Below are positions 16,683 through 22,441 of a stretch of DNA of 23,600 bases, piece by piece. A program made the translations under genes and the position numbers. Each line of letters starts with the position of its first letter. The stretch's first letter is position 1. Below the pieces are notes generated by a model, which worked only from the letters and a program-made list of their open reading frames with translations, had not been told where the DNA came from and searched no databases. The DNA lies in IMG/VR virus record IMGVR_UViG_3300031578_002305, positions 1 to 23,600 of that record; one strand, 5' to 3'. This DNA comes from a virus.

Positions 16683-17362
16683 TCACTTCCTGACTGCCCC
16701 AAGCATCTTGTATAGCTCCATGCGTTCTTGGCTTTTTTCATAGCCTCGAAGCTGGTCATACGCGATGAGTTGTGCTTGGACCCAAGGGACATTATCTTGC
16801 CAGCTTTCCTTGACCTCTGGAGGTTTTATGCCCCAACGTTCGCAGGCACGCCAGACAGTGTAGGCTGCGGTGCGATACTTGGGGAAGACCCGTTGGCGGG
16901 ATCCTGCGCCTGACCAGCTAAAAAACGATTTGTTGCCTCATCGATTTTCGTCTGGTTCAGGCCACAGGCATCCGTCACACACATCTCGACTCGTGCGATC
17001 TCTCCTGGAGAGAACCCACAGCTCTGCATCTCCGACTTATACAATTCCCACGTCTCGGGGTTATCAAGCTTCACCGTATCCCACTCAAGACCCTCAGTGG
17101 CCTCAAGCGATTTGATGAGCATCCAGTAGAACTTACGAGTTGCCCACTGGTCGATAGCCTTAATATAACGTGGATCTTCGACATTCTCCTGAACCTCGCC
17201 GCCCCTAAGAAGTTTCTTAGGTGCTTGAGGCATTGGATTGAGTTTGTCACAATCCTTATAGTCCAAGACTGCTTGCGCCCTGAACACAATGTCCCCGCTT
17301 TGTCGTGGAATAACCACAACCTCGATATTGGGGCCGTCGAGTTTCTTACCTTTGATCTTCAT
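16683..17362 (-). CDS. Tail assembly chaperone, -1 frameshift product (lambda gpGT-like)
   Basis: Reading slips back one base at T TTT TTA (16925-16919) after codon 148 and continues without a stop for 78 more codons to the TGA at 16685-16683, giving about 226 residues. The extension begins SWSGAGSRQRVFPKYRTA and contains VWRACERWGIKPPEV, ESWQDNVPWVQAQLIAYDQL and a charged helical end (YEKSQERMELYKMLGAVRK). Its Trp-rich helical style matches the T-part of known gpGT proteins. This frame fills what would otherwise be a 140-base gap and ends exactly at the next gene, which supports it being real. By analogy, the T part contacts tail tube subunits while the G part binds the tape measure. Confidence 0.85.
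16826..17362 (-). CDS. Tail assembly chaperone, unshifted product (lambda gpG-like)
   Basis: This 178-residue protein sits between the tail tube and the tape measure, where siphophages encode the chaperone that coats the tape measure during assembly. It starts MKIKGKKLDGPNIEVVVIPR and has a helical middle (AIDQWATRKFYWMLIKSLEA, ETWELYKSEMQSCGFSPGEIARVEM). It ends in a low-complexity tail (GSSPSIAPQPTLSGVPANVGA, about 160-178), which is what normal, unshifted reading yields. The ATG follows an AAGGA four bases upstream. A slippery heptamer at codons 147-148 lets part of the ribosomes make a longer form (see the next entry). Function is inferred from position and the frameshift, which together are characteristic. 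Confidence 0.85.
   Translation of the reverse strand: MKIKGKKLDGPNIEVVVIPRQSGDIVFRAQAVLDYKDCDKLNPMPQAPKKLLRGGEVQENVEDPRYIKAIDQWATRKFYWMLIKSLEATEGLEWDTVKLDNPETWELYKSEMQSCGFSPGEIARVEMCVTDACGLNQTKIDEATNRFLAGQAQDPANGSSPSIAPQPTLSGVPANVGA
16919..16925 (-). other. -1 programmed frameshift slippery heptamer T TTT TTA
   Basis: On the coding strand the codons CGT TTT TTA GCT contain T TTT TTA in the correct phase (X XXY YYZ), allowing both tRNAs to re-pair after a one-base slip. A short GC hairpin (CCCG CCAA CGGG, 16900-16889) lies about 18 bases downstream. It is weak and rather distant, so its stimulatory role is doubtful. Confidence 0.88.
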
Positions 17363-17376
17363 ATTTTCCTTCTTGG

Positions 17377-17390
17377 AGATGCTAGCATCT
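17377..17390 (-). promoter_or_regulatory. 14-bp perfect palindrome between tail tube and chaperone genes
   Basis: AGATGCTAGCATCT is perfectly self-complementary and fills half of the 29-base gap. It begins directly behind the tail tube stop codon and ends a few bases before the chaperone ribosome site (AAGAAGGA). As RNA it could form a 5-bp stem with a CTAG loop; as DNA it could be a protein site. Its function is unknown. Confidence 0.55.
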
Positions 17391-17391
17391 A

Positions 17392-17949
17392 CTAGACGCT
17401 AGGCTGGAGTGACCTTACGATGGAGGCCGTCTTGGAGTTACACTTGCCGGTAACCGCGATGGTTCCAGCAGACAGATCATGGTCCAACGACTCATACCGG
17501 AAGTCCGGCAAAGTGATGAACTCTTGCTCCTGAGTAGCGGCACCGCTGCCGCAGACAGGAACGTTTTCGAGAACGATGTCGAGTGCGAACGGACGACAGG
17601 CATCCGGATCGCTAGAAATCCAGGTCGACGCGTTGTTGAGATTCTTCAGAGCGTCTTCGACCGTAGGCGGAACACCCGCCGAGTCAAGATTGCCAGTGAT
17701 GAACTCCCACAGGAGATCAAAGCTGACGTCCATCGGAACTTCGTCACCCTCACGAACCTCATCAATACGGCCACGATCGAGAGTATACTCCACCGTGCGG
17801 GTCTCACTGTAAGTGAGGTTACCTTCACCGATCTTGATGAGAATGAAGTTCGGCGTTGGTGACGTGCCGTCTTGAAGCTTCAGCTCGACCCGCTTAAGGT
17901 CGATCTGAGCGAAAACCGGAACCCGGATGGGTGCCATCAAAAATTGCAT
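17392..17949 (-). CDS. Major tail tube protein
   Basis: About 185 residues. The start at 17949 (MQFLMAPIRVPVFAQ) is preferred over an upstream in-frame Met at 18003 because GGAGAGG lies seven to ten bases before it and the upstream gene only ends at 17966. The segment NFILIKIGEGNLTYSETRTV, then YTLDRGRIDEVREGDEVPMDVSFDL, is a pattern I know from siphophage tail tube proteins. The remainder (ALDIVLENVPVCGSG, LPDFRYESLDHDLSAGTIAVTGKCNSKTA) is consistent with tube-fold strands. It lies between the putative tail terminator and the chaperone, the canonical tube position. Its first 15 residues match those of the major capsid protein, an unusual feature discussed in the findings. The stop is followed by a perfect palindrome. 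Confidence 0.85.
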   Translation of the reverse strand: MQFLMAPIRVPVFAQIDLKRVELKLQDGTSPTPNFILIKIGEGNLTYSETRTVEYTLDRGRIDEVREGDEVPMDVSFDLLWEFITGNLDSAGVPPTVEDALKNLNNASTWISSDPDACRPFALDIVLENVPVCGSGAATQEQEFITLPDFRYESLDHDLSAGTIAVTGKCNSKTASIVRSLQPSV

Positions 17950-17965
17950 TGGATGTCCTCTCCTT

Positions 17966-18451
17966 TTAAGAGGTTTGTAGAACCATTTTGTAATGACCTT
18001 CAACGGATGCTTGCATCAGCTTGGTCTGAACGTCGATCTGTCCAAAGTGGTTAATCTCCACGTAGTCACGACTTTCGCGATTCTGTAGAAGTTGTAAACA
18101 ACCCACAAAGGACTGATCATCCTCTATACCATTTCCAAATTTGAATACGCTAATGGCTGGCTCGAAAGCCGCCGCTGCAATACCCACCGATTGATGGATT
18201 CTGTGATAGTTAGAGTCGCTCATAGTGGACTGGACAAGTATATTGAACTCGATATCTAATATCCAACAGTCCTTGCTTACCTCTCGCAAGTTAGGGCCAT
18301 CCATGCGTAGCTCAAAGAGATCTTTCTCTAGGCGCGTTGCTCGATGTTGACCTTCAATAAACAACGGAATGCCCGCTGCTGTTGCAGCAGCAAGAAAATG
18401 CTTGCTTGCTGTTGCAAAAATCCACCTAGGCCAATTTGGATTTGAACTCAT
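17966..18451 (-). CDS. Putative tail terminator / tail completion protein
   Basis: About 161 residues from the ATG at 18451, which follows the upstream TAA directly (TAACATG). An in-frame Met at 18478 would overlap the preceding gene and is less likely. The sequence begins MSSNPNWPRWIFATASKHF and contains LFIEGQHRATR, FELRMDGPNLREVSKDCWILDIEFNILVQS, seen as ELRMDGP and WILDIEFNILVQ. It ends with YVEINHFGQIDVQTKL and EGHYKMVLQTS. An alpha/beta protein of this size next to the stopper and upstream of the tail tube is the usual layout for the terminator that caps the tail tube before head joining. The family name is inferred from position and strand/helix pattern, not from a decisive motif. Confidence 0.6.
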   Translation of the reverse strand: MSSNPNWPRWIFATASKHFLAAATAAGIPLFIEGQHRATRLEKDLFELRMDGPNLREVSKDCWILDIEFNILVQSTMSDSNYHRIHQSVGIAAAAFEPAISVFKFGNGIEDDQSFVGCLQLLQNRESRDYVEINHFGQIDVQTKLMQASVEGHYKMVLQTS

Positions 18452-18452
18452 G

Positions 18453-18890
18453 TTATCCGACGGTGTCACTGGAAGCAATTCCCTGGACTCTTACCAGGAA
18501 ACCCTTCCTTTGTTCTAGGAAGTCAATGGTCTTGACTTCATAGCGTTGGTTGTCAAACTCGATGTGGTCATCATTATTAAAGACAAAGTCTTTAGGTAGG
18601 TCTTTAGCGTCGAACAACACTACCCGTGTCTTACGGTCGAAAAAACCGCCACTCACAAAGTTGTTATTCGCTGCAATAAAGGTGAGGTCATAGACAAAGC
18701 TTCGGTCAATACTGTCTGGTAGAACAGGTGCTCTCCGAACATTGAGGACGTTATAGTTTCGTAAAATTTCTCCCGTTTCAACATTATTCGTTTGACTTAC
18801 ATATTGATAGATCGTCACCGGGAGGCCAAACTGCCGCTTCAACCTGTAAAGGATAACAGTGATCTGTCTTAACACATTCTGAAACGCCAT
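18453..18890 (-). CDS. Putative head closure (stopper) / head-tail connector protein
   Basis: This 145-residue protein is the first gene behind the major capsid gene. It has a helical N-terminus (MAFQNVLRQITVILYRLKRQFG) and then mostly strands: VTIYQYV, GEILRNYNVLNVRRAPVLPD, FVYDLTFIAANNNFVSGGFFDRKTRVVLFD, DLPKDFVFNNDDHIEFDNQRYEV, with a C-terminal strand pair. A beta-barrel of this kind with a loop near NNNF is consistent with stopper proteins that plug the portal channel. The strongest Shine-Dalgarno in the window, AAAGGAGG, lies four bases before its ATG. This may restore initiation behind the stem-loop that follows the coat gene. Assignment is by position and fold pattern. Confidence 0.6.
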   Translation of the reverse strand: MAFQNVLRQITVILYRLKRQFGLPVTIYQYVSQTNNVETGEILRNYNVLNVRRAPVLPDSIDRSFVYDLTFIAANNNFVSGGFFDRKTRVVLFDAKDLPKDFVFNNDDHIEFDNQRYEVKTIDFLEQRKGFLVRVQGIASSDTVG

Positions 18891-18912
18891 TCGACCTCCT
18901 TTCTGAAGGCTC

Positions 18913-18938
18913 GCCGAGGGATGTTGCCATCCCTCGGC
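18913..18938 (-). terminator. Stem-loop behind the major capsid gene (possible attenuator)
   Basis: GCCGAGGGAT and ATCCCTCGGC form a perfect 10-bp stem with a 6-base loop, 16 bases behind the coat gene stop codon. No T-run follows, so it is not a classical intrinsic terminator. Attenuation, RNA processing or protection of the coat message from 3' exonucleases are all possible. It lies in the 64-base gap before the next gene, the largest gap in the window. Confidence 0.5.
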
Positions 18939-18954
18939 TTACCCTTCACCGTTA

Positions 18955-20361
18955 CTACGCGAGCATCACCGCGCCAAGATTGATGTCGAGAACCTTCACG
19001 CCGCAGAGCAGATCGGCGGTCACCAGGTGACCCTGCTTGTTGCCGTCATAGGTCATGACGATGCGCATCGACAGGCCGTTATACGACGCGACGAAGCTAA
19101 GAGCACCAGTCCCGGCAGCCGGAGCAGCCAGAGGACGAGTGACCAGAGCCAACGCCTGCCGGTGGAAGGCAAAGTTGTATTGCCCAGCCGGACCAGGCGA
19201 GATAACGGCGTTGTCAGCAGCGGCTGCAGCCAACGGACGCCCGAGAAGCATCGAGATGGCCGTCGGAGTGCTAAGCACGCCCTGCGTCTCACCAGTCGAA
19301 TCACCGAGGCCGATGAGACCACCAGTGTTCAGCGCACCACCACCGAAGCCGTCGATCACCAGCTCCTTAGCGTAGCCAGCCGCGTAGCCAGCCACGAAGT
19401 TCACCGCACCCTGAGTATACTCAGTGATGACGGCATTGTCGAGAACAGCACTCGCCAGGGGCGGAGTGATGGTGAGCGACGTCGGAGTGCCAGCACCAAC
19501 CGCCGAAACGATACGGTGAGGAATTTCGTCACCAGCGATGGTGATGAACGTCCCAGGAACAACCGTTGCACCAGCGATGCGACCATCCACAGTCAGGACC
19601 GTAGCGCCCTTAGCGTAGCCACCCACGTTGTCAATCAAGATGTCAACGGCAGTCGCCGTGCCAGCCGCCTCAACGTGCGGAGTGTTCTGGCTCATCCAGT
19701 GAAGGATGCCATACTTCAGTCCGAGCGAACCCTCACGCAGAGCCGTGCCCTCGTCGCCAACCTTATCGGCGGTAACCCAGGAGTCGATACCCAGAAGATC
19801 AGCCTCGGTCTGAGGCGTCACAATCAGGTTACGACCACCCATCGGCACCTTCAACTCATTCATCTTACGACGAATGTCGATGACGGTTGACTTCGTCGGC
19901 GTGACACCCAGCTGACCAACCGCGTTCGGAAGGAACTGGTAAGCCTGCGACAGAACAACCTCGTCGACCATCTGAGCCATAGAGAGCATGGCCGGGGCGA
20001 GCAGGTTATCCCGCAAGCTCTGGAAGCCCTTCGACTCTTCGCCATCCTTGACGAGGAACGAAACGTGAAGATGCTGGTTCAGAGGAACCGGCACATTCGT
20101 GACGATGGCATCTTGAACCGTGACGCTATCAGCATCCGTCTTACGCTTACCAACAAAGTTGGCGGGCAGACGAGTGTTGACGATATCGCCAAAGTTCGCG
20201 ATCTGGTTCTCGAAGTCACGATGGACGAGGTTAGCCGCCACCATGTTGTTCTCCAGAAGCATGAGCCCTTCCTGGGCCCAAATCTCTGGAGTGAACGCGT
20301 TCTCAAGATCGTTCGCGAACACCGGCACCCGAATGAGTGCCATCAAAAGATTGAATTGCAT
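18955..20361 (-). CDS. Major capsid protein, P22 coat-like
   Basis: About 468 residues of an HK97-fold coat protein related to phage P22 gp5. The start is taken at 20361 (MQFNLLMALIRVPVFAN), because GGAG lies exactly six bases upstream. The ATG at 20373 overlaps the scaffold stop (TAATG) but has no ribosome site. Family-like features are the helical N-arm and early region (TPEIWAQEGLMLLENNMVA, LVHRDFENQIANFGD), the central helix (MAQMVDEVVLSQAY), an inserted beta domain at about 246-316 (ATVLTVDG, TFITIAGDEIPHRIVSA) and the C-terminal signature NFAFHRQALALVTRPL with LLCGVKVLDINLGAVML. Between the inserted domain and NFAFHRQAL lies an extra Gly/Ala-rich stretch of about 75 residues flanked by the repeated motif PLAxAxxDNAVI. 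The gene follows its scaffold and is trailed by a stem-loop. Confidence 0.92.
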   Translation of the reverse strand: MQFNLLMALIRVPVFANDLENAFTPEIWAQEGLMLLENNMVAANLVHRDFENQIANFGDIVNTRLPANFVGKRKTDADSVTVQDAIVTNVPVPLNQHLHVSFLVKDGEESKGFQSLRDNLLAPAMLSMAQMVDEVVLSQAYQFLPNAVGQLGVTPTKSTVIDIRRKMNELKVPMGGRNLIVTPQTEADLLGIDSWVTADKVGDEGTALREGSLGLKYGILHWMSQNTPHVEAAGTATAVDILIDNVGGYAKGATVLTVDGRIAGATVVPGTFITIAGDEIPHRIVSAVGAGTPTSLTITPPLASAVLDNAVITEYTQGAVNFVAGYAAGYAKELVIDGFGGGALNTGGLIGLGDSTGETQGVLSTPTAISMLLGRPLAAAAADNAVISPGPAGQYNFAFHRQALALVTRPLAAPAAGTGALSFVASYNGLSMRIVMTYDGNKQGHLVTADLLCGVKVLDINLGAVMLA

Positions 20362-20367
20362 TGTTTT

Positions 20368-20371
20368 CTCC
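20368..20371 (-). promoter_or_regulatory. Ribosome binding site deciding the coat protein start
   Basis: GGAG stands six bases before the ATG at 20361. It overlaps the junction TAATGGAG, so the alternative ATG at 20373 would itself lie inside this site. This favours the MQF start. Confidence 0.75.
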
Positions 20372-20372
20372 A

Positions 20373-21215
20373 TTAGAAGTTGATTTCGCCTGCCTTGCGA
20401 GCCTTACGATAGGCCACAGGGTCTGCGGCAAGGTTTTTGAGGTCCGGCTTCTTGCCCCCAGGTTGAGAGCGCAAACCCGCACCACCAGATCCCTCACCTC
20501 GAAAGAGGTTTAGGTATTCGTCTTCGTCTTTCATCCTCTTGACCGCATCCTCTGGGGAGAGATCAAGAGTAACCGGCTTCCCTTCCTTATCCTTAGCCTG
20601 ATATTTCACCTTCGGGCTAAGTTGTCCAGTCGGTTGACCTTCATCATCCAAAACCTCAACGAGTTGAGTAGTCCGGCCGAGAATAGCGACAATTTGCTTG
20701 GGAGAAAACGCATTGCTCGCAGCAGCCGCGTCCGTTAAAGAACGCTCAATAGTTGATTCGGTGTAACGCTGTGACCAAGTATCTCTCTCGGCGGTCAGCG
20801 AGTCAATAGCCAGTTGATGAGCTTCCTTTTGCTTCTTAGCAGCACGCTTGGCTTGCTCATCTTTCGTTCGCATCTCATTGGAAATCATCTCAAGACGACT
20901 GTCCAATTCCTGACGCTCGGTTGCAGTCAGCTGGGCCTTGGACCGCAAAGCGTTCGCTTCGTCCACAGCCTTCTGAACCGTGCGCTGATGCTTCTTCTTC
21001 TCGGTAGCCAGGATCCGATTGATCTCTGCCTGTTGCTCGTCCGAGAACTTCTTGGTTCCGGCTGCAGGAGGTGAAGTGTCAGTGTCAGTGTCAGTGACGA
21101 TGTCACCATCAACCACACCATCAGTCCCGCCGTCAGCGTCACCGTCTTCACCTTCGAAGACAGGACACCTTACCGGATTCATATAGAGCATACTGTTATA
21201 GTCACTGAATCGCAT
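20373..21215 (-). CDS. Head scaffolding protein
   Basis: About 280 residues from the ATG at 21215, preferred to an in-frame Met at 21260 because GGTGGAG precedes it by six bases. The protein is highly charged and largely helical, as scaffolds are. An acidic Asp/Gly/Thr-rich stretch (about 21-47, with DGDADGGTDG and TDTDTDT) follows the N-terminal MLYMNPVRCPVF. A long coiled coil (about 57-150, with ILATEKKKHQRTVQKAVDEAN and RAAKKQKEAHQLAIDSLTAER) comes next. A segment with KQIVAILGRTTQLVEVLDDEG and a C-terminal basic part (KARKAGEINF) complete it. By analogy it fills the procapsid, directs coat assembly and leaves or is degraded on maturation. It lies immediately upstream of the coat gene. 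Its N-terminus resembles those of the coat and tube proteins. Confidence 0.85.
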   Translation of the reverse strand: MRFSDYNSMLYMNPVRCPVFEGEDGDADGGTDGVVDGDIVTDTDTDTSPPAAGTKKFSDEQQAEINRILATEKKKHQRTVQKAVDEANALRSKAQLTATERQELDSRLEMISNEMRTKDEQAKRAAKKQKEAHQLAIDSLTAERDTWSQRYTESTIERSLTDAAAASNAFSPKQIVAILGRTTQLVEVLDDEGQPTGQLSPKVKYQAKDKEGKPVTLDLSPEDAVKRMKDEDEYLNLFRGEGSGGAGLRSQPGGKKPDLKNLAADPVAYRKARKAGEINF

Positions 21216-21221
21216 TTCAAT

Positions 21222-21228
21222 CTCCACC
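21222..21228 (-). promoter_or_regulatory. Ribosome binding site deciding the scaffold start
   Basis: GGTGGAG stands six bases before the ATG at 21215, the same spacing as at the coat gene. The upstream ATG at 21260 has no such site and lies inside an inverted repeat. Confidence 0.7.
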
Positions 21229-21249
21229 CGGTATCTCACCGGTATTGTT

Positions 21250-21265
21250 GCATCATACATGATGC
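21250..21265 (-). repeat. Small inverted repeat between membrane protein and scaffold genes
   Basis: GCATCAT and ATGATGC flank two bases, a few bases behind the stop codon of the upstream gene. As RNA a 6-bp stem with a 4-base loop is possible. It would hide the ATG at 21260. It may be chance. Confidence 0.4.
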
Positions 21266-21268
21266 GGG

Positions 21269-21655
21269 TTAGGTATTGGACTCCTCGTCCAGTTTCTTCT
21301 TCAATTCAGCAGGGCTGTAAAACTCAGTCCCGGCCTTTTTCGTAATCTTGTCGACATGTGCACTGAGGAAATCCTCAGCACTCTCCTCGATGGCAGCATC
21401 CTGAATAGATTTCGACAGAGCCAGTTGGCTTTCTGGAGTCATTGTTTTCTTGTGACGCTCAATCCCTACAACAGACGCGCGGAGTGCAGCCTCCGCCTTC
21501 GTCTTGATAAGGTTCAGTTCGTGTGCACGAACCTCCGCCATATCGGCGCGGTCGAGCGCATTCTGGTTGCGCTTGTAATCCACATAGATCTTGATGGCGG
21601 AGCCGATGGCACCGATGACAGCGATCACAATTGTGTAGAGAGTAGCGTCTTCCAT
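21269..21655 (-). CDS. Small single-span membrane protein A (unknown)
   Basis: 128 residues with one N-terminal membrane segment (about 6-24, LYTIVIAVIGAIGSAIKIYV) followed by a charged helical body (DYKRNQNALDRADMAEVRAH, LIKTKAEAALRASVVGIERH) and a C-terminal charged end (SPAELKKKLDEESNT). No lipobox or cleavable signal is evident, so an N-out or N-in anchored protein with a soluble coiled-coil-like domain is likely. It begins two bases behind the preceding stop (TAACATG), so the two membrane proteins are coupled. I do not recognise the family. Lysis (holin- or spanin-like) and membrane roles during head assembly or superinfection are possible; none is shown by sequence. Confidence 0.7.
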   Translation of the reverse strand: MEDATLYTIVIAVIGAIGSAIKIYVDYKRNQNALDRADMAEVRAHELNLIKTKAEAALRASVVGIERHKKTMTPESQLALSKSIQDAAIEESAEDFLSAHVDKITKKAGTEFYSPAELKKKLDEESNT

Positions 21656-21656
21656 G

Positions 21657-21983
21657 TTAGTTCCGCCTTGTTTCAGGGATTGACATCGCCGGATTCATAC
21701 GCCGGAACTCACTGACCCAGAGGGTTTCATCTACTATGGTCCAGGAGTTCGCTGCTTTGGTCTCGACACGTTCCATGCGGCGCTCGTAAGTAGCGAACCG
21801 TTCATCCGTTACCTTGATGCTTGCATCAATCGAGGTCTTGAGTCCAGCGAACTGGCTATTTAACCATCCCCACGCGGCTAGGAAACTGACGATAATGCTG
21901 AAGGCAATCGAGATTGGGACCAATGTTCCCTTATCGAGTTTCACAGGCACGGCGATCGGTCCCTCGGCTGATGAGTCAGACAT
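21657..21983 (-). CDS. Small single-span membrane protein B (holin/spanin-like candidate)
   Basis: 108 residues with one clear membrane span at about 21-43 (LVPISIAFSIIVSFLAAWGWL) and a following amphipathic, coiled-coil-like region (IDASIKVTDERFATYERRMERVE). The C-terminus reads TLWVSEFRRMNPAMSIPETR, which contains a W-x-x-E-F-R-x-x-N-P-x-x-x-x-P pattern that I think I have seen in lysis-type phage membrane proteins. Its ATG overlaps the stop of the connector gene (TAATG). Position in the head cluster rather than next to an endolysin makes the lysis assignment tentative. No endolysin gene is present in the window. Confidence 0.65.
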   Translation of the reverse strand: MSDSSAEGPIAVPVKLDKGTLVPISIAFSIIVSFLAAWGWLNSQFAGLKTSIDASIKVTDERFATYERRMERVETKAANSWTIVDETLWVSEFRRMNPAMSIPETRRN

Positions 21984-22441
21984 TAACTCGTCCTATGTAG
22001 TTCAATGTTAAGGGGATCGTAAAGGTATGGCTGGAGGTAGGTCCAAGCTGTAAAGCTCGGAACCCCTGCTAAAAGGTATGCAGGCTTGACTGAGCGATCA
22101 AACGATGACCGCACACCGCCATAGCCTTGGGAGGTCATAAAAACATTCTCGAATTCAAGCTGAGGATCGACACCATCGAGTAATGCCAATGCAATTTCTG
22201 CCGTGGCATTCTGAATATCCATGGGGATGACAACATCCACTCCACGTGGGAACTGAAGTTCTTGGGTTGCAACGGCTTTACAGCCAGAGAAGTTCAGACG
22301 ATCAACGACTCTCGTCGCCATAATAAGCGACTTATCTTTTGTTGTATCGTCGGTGGTGTCGTCCCACGGATCAGTGTTTAGTCGTCCGTCGAAGTATGCT
22401 TGCGCTTCAACACGATCGATGTAGCTACCGACTAGTGGCAT
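21983..22441 (-). CDS. Head-tail connector, DnaT-like family
   Basis: This 152-residue protein belongs to the family often labelled putative DnaT-like ssDNA-binding protein, whose members sit behind phage portal genes and are believed to act as head-tail adaptors. Family-like features are a conserved helix ending VVDRLNFSGCKAVATQELQFPRG, seen as RVVDRLNFSG and QELQFPRG, then VVIPMDIQNATAEIALALLDGVDP. Such Arg/Asp/Leu and FPR signatures and the IP..I..A..E.A..LLDG.DP line are the parts I recognise. The C-terminal tail (VPSFTAWTYLQPYLYDPLNI) is typical for joining strands. Its ATG overlaps the portal TAA (TAATG). The DnaT name is historical; a DNA-replication role is not suggested by this location. 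Confidence 0.75.
   Translation of the reverse strand: MPLVGSYIDRVEAQAYFDGRLNTDPWDDTTDDTTKDKSLIMATRVVDRLNFSGCKAVATQELQFPRGVDVVIPMDIQNATAEIALALLDGVDPQLEFENVFMTSQGYGGVRSSFDRSVKPAYLLAGVPSFTAWTYLQPYLYDPLNIELHRTS

Noticed and set aside
18913-18938. A classical intrinsic terminator behind the coat gene
   Set aside because: The stem is strong but no T-run follows, so I report it only as a stem-loop with possible attenuation.
19027-19890. A 287-codon open frame on the plus strand opposite the coat gene
   Set aside because: It is antisense to a clearly recognisable capsid gene and its Ser/Arg/Thr-rich translation shows no family features, as expected for a mirror of Ala/Gly/Val-rich codons.
20361-20373. 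Coat protein starting at the TAATG overlap (20373)
   Set aside because: No ribosome site precedes that ATG, while GGAG sits six bases before the ATG at 20361, and the resulting MQF start matches the tail tube start.
21983-22441. A DNA replication role for the DnaT-like protein
   Set aside because: The family label is historical. The gene sits between the portal and head genes, and no replication gene is nearby.
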